Of a stretch of 12,444 nucleotides of DNA, positions 1 through 6,817 are shown in pieces. The DNA comes from Porticoccaceae bacterium. GTDB taxonomy: Bacteria > Pseudomonadota > Gammaproteobacteria > Pseudomonadales > Porticoccaceae. Position 1 is the first letter of the stretch. Each line of letters starts with the position of its first letter. Made by a program: the position numbers and the translations under genes. The notes under the pieces were generated by a model that saw nothing but the letters and a program-made list of their open reading frames with translations, searched no databases and was not told the DNA's origin. The stretch spans positions 1 through 12,444 of the forward strand of contig JALNZZ010000056.1 of the NCBI GenBank assembly GCA_023229065.1, written 5' to 3'.

Positions 1-166
1 GCGGCAGGGAGGATAGTCGTCTAAAAAAGTGTAGCGGCGTGGAGCCGCCGGAGACTACCAGGGCGGCGCTGCCGTTTTGCTCGATCGCCTTCGCCAGCAC
101 CCCTGCCACACTGTTCGCCAGCGCTTGATCCAGCGCTGAGCGGGTAGGAAAATAACGACTATTCAC
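1..166 (-). CDS. pgl: 6-phosphogluconolactonase, N-terminal part (cut by window edge)
   Basis: Hydrolyses 6-phosphogluconolactone to 6-phosphogluconate, the step between Zwf and Edd in the Entner-Doudoroff and oxidative pentose phosphate routes; cytosolic. The 55 visible codons read from a GTG start at 166-164. They contain the family's phosphate-binding motif SGGSTP at residues 39-44, followed by LHFFRRLS, as in Pgl/DevB proteins. The GTG lies inside the 3' end of zwf (8-bp overlap). An AGGAG ribosome binding site at 172-176, 5 nt upstream, also lies within zwf, so the two are probably translationally coupled. The first ATG is not available in this frame before the motif, which supports the GTG. 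The remaining roughly 170-190 residues are outside the window, so integrity cannot be judged. Confidence 0.88.
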   Translation of the reverse strand, partial: MNSRYFPTRSALDQALANSVAGVLAKAIEQNGSAALVVSGGSTPLHFFRRLSSLP

Positions 167-1631
167 GCCAGCTCCTGCCGTCTTTTTCGATCAACAGCCC
201 CGCTTTGGCAGGCCCCCAGGAGCCGGCATGGTAGGGCATTACTTCCACGGCCTGTTGTCGCCAGGCGTGGATGATGGAGTCGCACCAGCGCCAGGACTCC
301 TCGACTTCCTCCGCGCCGACAAACAGGGACTGATCGCCGCCGATCACGTCCAGGAACAAGCGCTCGTAGGCGTCTGGAATACGGTCCAGGCCCGCCGTTC
401 CAAAAAAGTCCAGACTGAGGTTTTCCCGAACCAGGGACATTTTATCTTTCAGACTGTGCAGTTTTGCCGCCATTTGCATCTCTATTGCCTCGTTGGGCTG
501 CAGGCGAATCACCAGCCGGTTGGGTATGTTCTCCCCGGCGGAGAAGATATTGTGGGGCAAGCTTTTGTAGCAAATAACGACCTGGGTAAGCTTTTCGGCT
601 AGGCGCTTGCCGGTGCGCAAATAGAAAGGGACGCCCGCCCAGCGCCAATTATCGATAAAGGCCTTGATGGCCACGAAGCTCTCGGTATTGCTGCGGGGGT
701 TAGCGTTTTCTTCCTCCAGATAGCCGGGCACTGGCTCGCCCTGGTACCAGCCAGCGCGGTATTGGCCCCGCACGACATGCTCGCTGATATTGCTTTCGTC
801 GATAGTGCGCAGGGCCTTGAGAATTTTTACCTTTTCATCGCGGATTGCCTCAGCGGTCATGGCGTTGGGTGGTTCCATGGCCACCAGGCACAACAGCTGC
901 ATCAGATGATTCTGAACCATGTCGCGCAGTTGCCCGACACCGTCGTAGTAGGACCAGCGACCCTCAATACCCACTGTTTCCGCCACGGTAATCTGCACAT
1001 GATCGATACAGCTCTGGTCCCACTGGGTATTGATAAAACGGTTGGCAAAGCGCAGTACCAACAGGTTTTGCACTGTCTCCTTGCCCAGGTAGTGATCGAT
1101 GCGATAGATATCCTGCTCGCGAAAATAGCGGCTTACCGTGTCGTTGACTTCGCGACAACTTTTCAGGTCGTGGCCGATGGGCTTTTCCAGCACGATACGG
1201 CTGCTGCCCTCCAGACAGCCGCTGTTGCCGAGATGTTCACAGATGGGGGCGAACAAACTCGGCGGTGTAGCCAGGTAAAAAATGTTGATGCGATTTTTCG
1301 ACAGTGCCTCCGACAGGCTGCGATAATCCGCTTCGCTGCTGAAGTCGAGCCTCAGATGGTTGAAGCGTTGGGCAAAGCGCGCCCACTGTGCTTCCGACCA
1401 GAGATTGTCGTGGATTCTCGGGCGGATTTTTTGCTTCAGGTCGGCCAGAAAAGTGTCTGTGGTTGGCTGTCTGCGCGCCAAGGTGCGCAGGCGCAGGGTT
1501 TTCGGCAGCAAGCCGGCCTGGTCGAGGTGGTAAAGGGCAGGAAACAGTTTGCGCGCTGACAGGTCGCCGCTGGCGCCAAAAATAACCAGATCGGTATCGT
1601 CAGCCATATTGTCAACTATGCCGTCAATCAT
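159..1631 (-). CDS. zwf: Glucose-6-phosphate 1-dehydrogenase
   Basis: Oxidises glucose-6-phosphate to 6-phosphogluconolactone with NADP+ (or NAD+), feeding the Entner-Doudoroff pathway encoded by the same operon; cytosolic. The Rossmann nucleotide-binding motif GASGDLSARK is at residues 19-28, the conserved EKP at 149-151, and the active-site signature RIDHYLGKE at 177-185, including the catalytic His of DHYLGK. With the ATG at 1631 the protein has 490 residues, essentially the length of E. coli Zwf (491). The frame is open upstream to 1718 but that extension runs through eda and is not family-like. A second ATG at 1607 is possible but has no ribosome binding site; the 1631 ATG has GGGAG at 1643-1647, 11 nt upstream. 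It starts 7 nt after the eda stop and overlaps pgl by 8 bp. Confidence 0.97.
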   Translation of the reverse strand: MIDGIVDNMADDTDLVIFGASGDLSARKLFPALYHLDQAGLLPKTLRLRTLARRQPTTDTFLADLKQKIRPRIHDNLWSEAQWARFAQRFNHLRLDFSSEADYRSLSEALSKNRINIFYLATPPSLFAPICEHLGNSGCLEGSSRIVLEKPIGHDLKSCREVNDTVSRYFREQDIYRIDHYLGKETVQNLLVLRFANRFINTQWDQSCIDHVQITVAETVGIEGRWSYYDGVGQLRDMVQNHLMQLLCLVAMEPPNAMTAEAIRDEKVKILKALRTIDESNISEHVVRGQYRAGWYQGEPVPGYLEEENANPRSNTESFVAIKAFIDNWRWAGVPFYLRTGKRLAEKLTQVVICYKSLPHNIFSAGENIPNRLVIRLQPNEAIEMQMAAKLHSLKDKMSLVRENLSLDFFGTAGLDRIPDAYERLFLDVIGGDQSLFVGAEEVEESWRWCDSIIHAWRQQAVEVMPYHAGSWGPAKAGLLIEKDGRSWRE

Positions 1632-1638
1632 GGCTTGC

Positions 1639-2292
1639 TCAACTCCCTTCCGGTGAACGGATAGCGGCCACCAGGTCGACGGCTTCCCTGGCGAGGGCGG
1701 TAATGCCCTGCCAGTCACCAGCCGCCACTCGCGATCCGGGGGTCATCCAGGAGCCTCCCACTGTGGGCACTGACGGCAGCGCCAGATAGGCAGCAAGGTT
1801 GTCGGGACTGATACCGCCGGTGGGACAAAACAATACCTCTGGAAAAGGGCCTCTGAACGCTCTCAAGGCACGGGCGCCGCCACTGGCTTCGGCGGGGAAG
1901 AATTTCAGTGCCGTTAGTCCTGCCTCGACACAGCACATCAGTTCGCTGACCGTCGTAATGCCGGGCATGAAAGGTACGCCACAGGCGCTCCCGGCGCGCA
2001 GCAGATCAGGTGTCAGGCCGGGTGTGATGACAAAGTCGCTCCCGGCCTCCAGCACCTTGTCGAGATCGCGGGGGTTGAGCACAGTGCCAGCGCCGACGAT
2101 GACCCCCTCGACCTCCTCTTTCACCCGCTGAATAGCGTCGAGCCCTTGGCTCGTGCGCAGAGTGATTTCCAGCACGGGCAGACCGCCCTGCTGCAGCGCT
2201 CTCGCCAGGGGTACCGCGGTATCAAGGTCATCGACTGTAATGACCGGAATTACCGGTGCCATGCGAAAGAGTTGTTCCGCTGTATAACCCAT
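1639..2292 (-). CDS. eda: KDPG/KHG aldolase (2-dehydro-3-deoxyphosphogluconate aldolase)
   Basis: Cleaves 2-keto-3-deoxy-6-phosphogluconate to pyruvate and glyceraldehyde-3-phosphate, the last step of the Entner-Doudoroff pathway; cytosolic, trimeric in the known family. The 217-residue protein is a single class I aldolase TIM barrel of normal length. The catalytic Glu is E42 in LEITLRT and the Schiff-base Lys is K130 in LKFFPAE. The GAGTVL (67-72) and CPTGG phosphate-site motifs are also present. The ATG at 2292 has a GGAG site about 6 nt upstream, and the gene lies 28 bp after edd, so it is cotranscribed. zwf begins 7 nt past its stop. Confidence 0.97.
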   Translation of the reverse strand: MGYTAEQLFRMAPVIPVITVDDLDTAVPLARALQQGGLPVLEITLRTSQGLDAIQRVKEEVEGVIVGAGTVLNPRDLDKVLEAGSDFVITPGLTPDLLRAGSACGVPFMPGITTVSELMCCVEAGLTALKFFPAEASGGARALRAFRGPFPEVLFCPTGGISPDNLAAYLALPSVPTVGGSWMTPGSRVAAGDWQGITALAREAVDLVAAIRSPEGS

Positions 2293-2320
2293 GTATTACT
2301 CCGTGGTTGGTCGCCGTTGA

Positions 2321-4141
2321 TCAGGCGTCGAACAGCACCGACGCACCCTGCTCCGGCGTTGACACCAGGCGGCGAAAACCGGCGAACAGTTCACGGCCTA
2401 CGCCTGCCCTGCTCTCCTCTTCTGGCCGTGCCGGAGTGCGAGCCTCCAGCTCATCGACAGCGACCAGCACATCCAGGGTACCGGCCTCGGCATCGAGCCT
2501 GATGATATCGCCATCCTGAATCTGCGCCAGCGGACCGCCTGCAGCCGCTTCGGGGGACAGGTGAATGGCAGCGGGAACCTTGCCTGATGCGCCAGACATC
2601 CGCCCATCGGTTACCAGCGCGACCTGATAACCTTTGTCCTGAAGCGCTCCCAGCAGCGGAGTGAGCTTGTGTAACTCCGGCATACCATTGGCTCGCGGCC
2701 CCTGAAAGCGCACCACCAGCACACAGTCCCGATTCAATTCACCTGCGGCGAACTTGTCTGGCAGGCAGTGCTGGCTGGCCAGCACGATCGCTGGGGCCTC
2801 CACTACCCGGTGCGCCTCGGCAACCGCTGACACCTTGATGACACCCCGTCCCAGATTGCCCTGTAGCAACCGCAGGCCGCCTTCGTCGTCAAAGGGAGCT
2901 GCCACACTGGTCAACACTGCGGTGTCGAGGCTCTGCTCGGTACCGTCATGCCATTGCAGTTTGCCCTCCGCCAAGCCAGGCTCTCTGATACCGGCGGCGA
3001 TATTGTCGCCCCACACCGAGCGGGCATCGCCGTGCATCAGCCCGGCGGCAAGCAGTTCCTTGAACAGAAAGCTGGTGCCCCCAGCGGCGTGGAAATGATT
3101 GATATCGGCCTGGCCATTGGGGTACACCCGTGCCAGTAGAGGCACCACCGTGGAGAGCCGGTCAAAGTCGTTCCAGTTGAGAATGATCCCCATGGCCCTG
3201 GCCATGGCAACGAGATGAATCGTCAGGTTAGTCGAGCCGCCGGAGGCCAGCAGGGCAACGACAGCATTGACAAAGGAGCGCTCATCAATCACCTCGGCCA
3301 TGGGGCGGGGATCACCCCCCTGCGCAGTGATCCGGGTGATGTGGTGACAAGCCTCGCGGGTCAAGGCCTCCCTCAGTGGGGTGCCGGGGTTGACGAAGGA
3401 GCCGCCCGGCAGTTGCAGCCCCATCGCTTCCATCACCAGCTGGTTGCTGTTGGCTGTACCATAGAAAGTGCAGGTGCCCGGCGCGTGATAGGAAGCAGCC
3501 TCTACCGCCAGCAGTTCTTCCCGGCCCACCTTGCCTTCGGCGTAAAGTTCGCGGACATGGGCTTTTTCCTTGTTGGGAATACCGGAGGGCATGGGGCCGG
3601 CGGGAATGAACATTACGGGCAAGTGGCCGAAGCTGGCGGCGCCGATAAATAACCCCGGCACGATCTTGTCGCAAATGCCCAGACACAGCACACCGTCAAA
3701 CATTCTGTGGGACAGCGCTATGGCAGTGGCCTGAGCGATGGTGTCGCGACTGAAAAGCCCCAGTTCCATACCGGGCTGGCCCTGGGTAACGCCATCGCAC
3801 ATGGCGGGCACACCACCGGCGACCTGGGCGGTCGAGCCGAGCTCCCGCAGGTAGGCCTTGATGATCTCGGGGTAGTCGCCATAGGGCTGATGCGCCGACA
3901 GCATGTCGTTGTAGGCAGTGACAATGCCGATATTGGCGGCATTCATCAGCCTGATGCGACTTTTGTCTTCGCTGCCGCAAGCGGCAAAGGCATGGGCCAG
4001 GTTACCGCAGCTCAGGGTGTGCCGCGACGGGCCTTGTCGTCCGTATTCCGCCATGCGGTCGAGATAGCGCCGCCGGGAGTCCCGGCTTCTGGCGGTGATT
4101 TGGTTGGTGATATCGATGACGGTGCTGTGCAGGTCGGTCAT
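2321..4141 (-). CDS. edd: 6-phosphogluconate dehydratase
   Basis: Dehydrates 6-phosphogluconate to 2-keto-3-deoxy-6-phosphogluconate, the committing step of the Entner-Doudoroff pathway. It is a cytosolic IlvD/Edd-family [4Fe-4S] enzyme. The 606 residues match E. coli Edd (603) almost from end to end: CGNLAHAFAAC near residue 45, AMCDGVTQGQPGME at 114-126, GICDKIVPG at 155-163, YHAPGTCTFYGTAN at 218-231, and VTDGRMSGASGKVP near the C-terminus. C115, C157 and C224 occupy the positions expected for cluster ligands or neighbours. It is the first gene of the operon. The ATG at 4141 is preceded by TGGAGG at 4151-4156, 9 nt away. No HexR-like operator was found upstream. Confidence 0.98.
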   Translation of the reverse strand: MTDLHSTVIDITNQITARSRDSRRRYLDRMAEYGRQGPSRHTLSCGNLAHAFAACGSEDKSRIRLMNAANIGIVTAYNDMLSAHQPYGDYPEIIKAYLRELGSTAQVAGGVPAMCDGVTQGQPGMELGLFSRDTIAQATAIALSHRMFDGVLCLGICDKIVPGLFIGAASFGHLPVMFIPAGPMPSGIPNKEKAHVRELYAEGKVGREELLAVEAASYHAPGTCTFYGTANSNQLVMEAMGLQLPGGSFVNPGTPLREALTREACHHITRITAQGGDPRPMAEVIDERSFVNAVVALLASGGSTNLTIHLVAMARAMGIILNWNDFDRLSTVVPLLARVYPNGQADINHFHAAGGTSFLFKELLAAGLMHGDARSVWGDNIAAGIREPGLAEGKLQWHDGTEQSLDTAVLTSVAAPFDDEGGLRLLQGNLGRGVIKVSAVAEAHRVVEAPAIVLASQHCLPDKFAAGELNRDCVLVVRFQGPRANGMPELHKLTPLLGALQDKGYQVALVTDGRMSGASGKVPAAIHLSPEAAAGGPLAQIQDGDIIRLDAEAGTLDVLVAVDELEARTPARPEEESRAGVGRELFAGFRRLVSTPEQGASVLFDA

Positions 4142-4150
4142 GATAGGCGT

Positions 4151-4173
4151 CCTCCATTCCGGTCATGATTCTA
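4151..4173 (-). promoter_or_regulatory. Ribosome binding site and possible -10 box of the edd operon
   Basis: Reading the minus strand, TGGAGG (4151-4156) is a strong Shine-Dalgarno site for edd. TAGAAT (4168-4173) matches the sigma-70 -10 consensus at five of six positions. No acceptable -35 box is found 16-18 bp further upstream, so the promoter is either activator-dependent or wrongly placed. The ribosome site is secure; the -10 call is weak. Confidence 0.4.
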
Positions 4174-4230
4174 GCGTAGCCCGGAAGCGAGACTAGCGCA
4201 CGATGCTAATGCGATACTCTACCCTGTCTT

Positions 4231-4244
4231 CCCGAACTTTCGGG
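4231..4244. promoter_or_regulatory. Perfect short palindrome in the edd / SirB2 divergent region
   Basis: CCCGAACTTTCGGG consists of 6-bp half-sites CCCGAA/TTCGGG around a CT centre. It lies 87 bp upstream of edd and 31 bp upstream of the SirB2 gene, in the only intergenic region that could regulate both. A two-base centre fits an operator for a dimeric repressor better than an RNA hairpin. It does not resemble the HexR operator known to control edd/zwf in gammaproteobacteria. The rest of 4142-4275 shows only the edd ribosome site and AT-rich sequence before the SirB2 start. Confidence 0.35.
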
Positions 4245-4275
4245 TATTACGGTATTTTTTACTACTGGAGGATGT

Positions 4276-4659
4276 ATGGAGTATTACCTTCACATCAAGC
4301 TGGCCCATATCTTTTTTGCCCTGTTCAGTATCAGCTTTTTTGTGCTTCGCGCCCTGTGGTCGGTGTTCGAGTCGCCTCGCCTCAAGGCCCGCTGGATACG
4401 GGTACTGCCCCATCTCAACGATACATTGTTACTGGTCGCAGCCATTTATCTGGTGGTTGTCAGCCACCAATATCCCTTCCAGCAGCACTGGCTTACAGCC
4501 AAACTCGCCGCTTTGGTGATCTATGTGGTACTCGGCGCTATGGCCATTCGGCGCGGGCACACACCACTGCAGCGAGGTTTTTTTGCCCTGCTCGCCATTG
4601 CTGTATTCATCTATATTTTTGCTGTGGCCGTGACCCGCTCAGCACTGCCCTTTGGCTGA
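4276..4659 (+). CDS. SirB2-family integral membrane protein
   Basis: Small inner-membrane protein of the SirB family. The family is named after a Salmonella locus reported to raise invasion gene expression, but its biochemical role is unknown. The 127 residues form four predicted membrane helices (about 6-28, 47-63, 73-91, 100-120). Family-typical pieces are an early HIFFALFSISFFVLRALW, RVLPHLNDTLLL, YPFQQHWLTAKL and VLGAMAIRRG. The start is well supported by GGAGG at 4267-4271, 4 nt before the ATG. It is followed by a structured repeat and then the regB-regA pair. If the repeat is removed, its stop codon would lie 5 nt from the regB start, so it was probably the first gene of a regBA operon. 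Its part in redox signalling is inference from position only. Confidence 0.85.
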   Translation: MEYYLHIKLAHIFFALFSISFFVLRALWSVFESPRLKARWIRVLPHLNDTLLLVAAIYLVVVSHQYPFQQHWLTAKLAALVIYVVLGAMAIRRGHTPLQRGFFALLAIAVFIYIFAVAVTRSALPFG

Positions 4660-4660
4660 A

Positions 4661-4691
4661 CTAGGGCCTGTTAACACTACTTGAATAGTCG
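4661..4691 (+). repeat. Left terminal inverted repeat of the structured element
   Basis: Begins CTAGGGCCTGTTAACACTAC and ends TTGAATAGTCG. It is the exact reverse complement of 4902-4932. Homology of the arms stops at 4692, where the left internal arm begins. Confidence 0.93.
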
Positions 4692-4740
4692 TCGCTGGAG
4701 GCCATTTTTTCGACCAGCGAGGCGGAAGGAGAGAAATATA

Positions 4741-4932
4741 GTGGGCTTATATGAACGACTGACAACGAAGCTGGGCGAGAAAATGGCCCCAGCCCTGCGG
4801 GTTGCGCCTGAACAAGCGCCCCTCTGCGTTGCTCCTCACTTATTTGGAGTGACCAAACTACGCTCGTCGTGCCTTGATTGGCGCTTGTTCAGGCACAACG
4901 CCGACTATTCAAGTAGTGTTAACAGGCCCTAG
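4741..4932 (+). CDS. Possible 63-codon leader reading frame inside the repeat
   Basis: A GTG at 4741 follows AAGGAG (4726-4731) with a 9-nt spacer, a near-ideal ribosome site. The frame stays open to a TAG at 4930-4932 whose next base is the A of the regB ATG, in the same frame. The product has no recognisable domain, and its sequence is constrained by the inverted repeats, so a functional protein is unlikely. If translated, it could deliver ribosomes to regB by termination-reinitiation. The GTG lies in the loop of a small ATATA/TATAT hairpin (4736-4752). It is listed because it may matter for regB expression, not because a protein is claimed. Confidence 0.2.
   Translation: MGLYERLTTKLGEKMAPALRVAPEQAPLCVAPHLFGVTKLRSSCLDWRLFRHNADYSSSVNRP
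4902..4932 (-). repeat. Right terminal inverted repeat of the structured element
   Basis: Exact reverse complement of 4661-4691. It ends GTGTTAACAGGCCCTAG and touches the regB ATG with no intervening base, so any conventional regB ribosome site must lie within this repeat. The only candidate is a weak CAGG at 4923-4926. Confidence 0.93.
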
Positions 4933-6297
4933 ATGAACGCTCTGGCCCACTCTACAGCTCATCAGAATCTCCGCACCCTGTGCCTGATCAGATTAATCCC
5001 TTTGGGCGGCTTGTCACTGGCAAGCCTGTATCTGTATCTGGCAGGGAAAATGCCCTTGTCGTGGGCGCCCATTGTTGTGTTGTTGATCCTGTTCGTGGCG
5101 CAGATTGCTTTTTCCTGGTGGCGCAGCGGGCGATCCGCCCCTATCAGCGATCGCTATTTCTTTGCCCAGCTGGTAGCCGATGTCGCCCTCTTCGGCTTGT
5201 TGCTGTACTTTACCGGTGGCGCTTCCAATCCCTTCGTCTCCTACTTTCTGGTACCGATCACCATCGCTGCCATTACTCTGCCCCGCCGTTACACGGTGCT
5301 GACAGGCGCGCTGAGTCTGGCGGCTTACACCGCATTGTTATTCTGGTTCGTCGAGGTACCTGATTTGGCGCCAATCCAGGCGCACCACCACAGCGAAGCG
5401 GGTGAACTCAACATGCATATCATCGGTATGTGGTTGAACTTCTTTGCCAGTGCACTGCTGATCATCTGGTTTGTGACCCGGATGGCCGAAGCGGTGCGGG
5501 TGCGCGACGAAGCCTTGATACGGCAACAGGCTGCCGCCACACAACAGCGCCTGCAGGATGAGCAGCTGCTGGCCGTAGCGACTCTGGCGGCCAGTGCGGC
5601 CCACGATTTGGGAACCCCCCTGAATACTGTCAAGCTGATCGTCGATGATTGGCGACTGAGTGACAAGGGCAAGGATAATGTCCCCGGGGCTGAGGAGCAG
5701 GACATCATCGCCAGCCAGATACACCGCTGCCAGCAAACCTTGAAAAAATTGGCGGATACGGCGCGGGCATTTTCTCAGCAACAGGCCCAGGCCACTACGG
5801 CGCGGCAGTATTTTGACGATCTCCTGGATCGCTGGCTATTAATGCGCCCAGATGCAAAAGTCACCCTTTCCACAGAGGATAACAGTGCGGGCCAGACCCT
5901 GTGCTTGCATCCCTCCCTGGCGGCGTCGATCCACAATCTCCTCAACAATGCTGCTGACGCCAGCCCTCAGCGGGTAGATATCCATCTGGCAATTGAACCT
6001 GACAGGGCTCACTTGACTATTCGTGACCACGGCACAGGCATCGACCCGGCGCGCCTTCAAGGTAGCAACAGTCTCGGCGAATCAGGTAAAACGGATGGTT
6101 TGGGGCTGGGGTTGTTTTTATCGCGTGCCATTCTTGCTCGGCATGGTGCAACGCTTGAATTAACCGCTCACTCTGAGGGCGGCACTGTGGCAAGTATCGA
6201 ATTGCCATTGAATCCGGGAGCATCGGCTCAGCATTCGAAGTCGGCCATAGCCAACAGTAACCAGCAAAGTATAGAGAGCAGTCGCGATGGGCGATGA
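4933..6297 (+). CDS. regB: RegB/PrrB/RoxS-type redox sensor histidine kinase
   Basis: Inner-membrane sensor kinase of the global redox two-component system RegBA/PrrBA/ActSR/RoxSR, which adjusts respiratory and energy genes to the redox state. The 454 residues have about six membrane helices in residues 15-182. The ubiquinone-linked heptapeptide GGASNPF is at 95-101. The H-box AAHDLGTPL has phospho-acceptor H224, and C266 (IHRCQQTLKKLA) is at the place of the redox-active cysteine of Rhodobacter RegB. The ATPase domain has an N-box (NLLNNAADAS, 335-344) and G-boxes (DHGTGID, GLGLGLFLSR). All key residues are intact. The ATG at 4933 directly follows the repeat and lacks a good ribosome site of its own. 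The family alignment begins about 10 residues after the start, so no N-terminal loss is apparent. It overlaps regA by 11 bp. Confidence 0.93.
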   Translation: MNALAHSTAHQNLRTLCLIRLIPLGGLSLASLYLYLAGKMPLSWAPIVVLLILFVAQIAFSWWRSGRSAPISDRYFFAQLVADVALFGLLLYFTGGASNPFVSYFLVPITIAAITLPRRYTVLTGALSLAAYTALLFWFVEVPDLAPIQAHHHSEAGELNMHIIGMWLNFFASALLIIWFVTRMAEAVRVRDEALIRQQAAATQQRLQDEQLLAVATLAASAAHDLGTPLNTVKLIVDDWRLSDKGKDNVPGAEEQDIIASQIHRCQQTLKKLADTARAFSQQQAQATTARQYFDDLLDRWLLMRPDAKVTLSTEDNSAGQTLCLHPSLAASIHNLLNNAADASPQRVDIHLAIEPDRAHLTIRDHGTGIDPARLQGSNSLGESGKTDGLGLGLFLSRAILARHGATLELTAHSEGGTVASIELPLNPGASAQHSKSAIANSNQQSIESSRDGR

Positions 6298-6817
6298 TTA
6301 TCTGATCGTAGACGACGACCAGCTATTTGCAGAAACTCTGGCGCGCAGTCTCGTACGGCGCGGCCACACAGCACGCATTGCCCTCGATGGCCCGCGTGCC
6401 CTTGCTTTGTGCCGTCAGCAGCCACCGCGACGAATCATTCTGGATCTCAAGCTGGAACATGCTTCGGGGCTGCAATTGATCGGTGATTTGCGCCAGGCTG
6501 CGGCCGGGACACGGATCGTGGTGCTCACCGGATATTCGAGTATTCCCACTACTGTTGAGGCCATCAAACTGGGGGCAGTCGATTATCTGTGCAAGCCCGC
6601 CTCGCTCAGTGATATTGTCGGTGCTTTTGAGCGCGACCAGGGCAACCCCGCTATCGACTTGCCGGCCAGCCCGCACTCGGTGGACCGTTTGGAGTGGGAA
6701 CATATCCAGCGCGTCTTGGCAGAACATGATGGCAATATCTCTGCTACCGCCAGGGCACTGGGGATGCACCGGCGTACTCTGCAGCGCAAACTGCAAAAAA
6801 GGCCTGTACGCGGATAA
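6287..6817 (+). CDS. regA: RegA/PrrA/RoxR-type response regulator
   Basis: Cytosolic DNA-binding partner of RegB. The 176 residues comprise an N-terminal receiver domain (acidic pocket D9-D11, phospho-acceptor D53 in ILDLKL, T81 in VVLTGYSS, K103 in LCKPA) and a C-terminal Fis-like helix-turn-helix. The latter, about residues 135-174, contains LEWEHIQRVLAEHDGNIS followed by ATARALGMHRRTLQRKL, close to the highly conserved RegA/PrrA DNA-binding region. A proline-containing linker (about 120-132) joins the two, as in the family. It overlaps the regB 3' end by 11 bp, implying translational coupling. It ends 9 bp from the convergent DUF2061 gene, which leaves no room for an intergenic terminator. 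Confidence 0.94.
   Translation: MGDDYLIVDDDQLFAETLARSLVRRGHTARIALDGPRALALCRQQPPRRIILDLKLEHASGLQLIGDLRQAAAGTRIVVLTGYSSIPTTVEAIKLGAVDYLCKPASLSDIVGAFERDQGNPAIDLPASPHSVDRLEWEHIQRVLAEHDGNISATARALGMHRRTLQRKLQKRPVRG

Larger units (their letters stand above)
4661..4932. mobile_element. MITE-like structured repeat with 31-bp terminal inverted repeats
   Basis: The 272-bp block is bounded by a perfect 31-bp inverted repeat (4661-4691 and 4902-4932), each end finishing in CTAG. CTAG is a palindrome, so it may be a 4-bp target duplication; IS5-group elements are known to duplicate a YTAR site, but this assignment is inference. It encodes no transposase, as expected of a non-autonomous element. Inside are two further arms. 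In the left arm, 4694-4712 pairs with 4776-4793 (one bulged A, one G-U) and continues as 4714-4718 with 4770-4774. In the right arm, 4801-4820 pairs with 4880-4899 at 19 of 20 positions. The whole block can therefore fold as a three-way junction, as DNA cruciform or RNA. It begins one base after the SirB2 stop codon and ends at the regB ATG. Confidence 0.85.

Noticed and set aside
228..1559. Plus-strand open frames of 124 and 265 codons across zwf
   Set aside because: They are antisense shadows of a clear glucose-6-phosphate dehydrogenase; no family features, and they lie wholly within its coding frame.
4231..4260. Intrinsic terminator formed by the CCCGAA palindrome and the T-run at 4255-4260
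   Set aside because: The T-run is separated by ten bases from the dyad, and the loop would be only two bases; an operator reading is more natural.
4142..4275. HexR operator upstream of edd
   Set aside because: No TGTAAT/ATTACA or TTGT/ACAA dyad with suitable spacing is present.
4681..4932. An 83-codon frame starting at TTG 4681 inside the repeat
   Set aside because: It would start in the terminal repeat with no ribosome site. Only the shorter GTG 4741 form has initiation signals, and even that is listed with low confidence.
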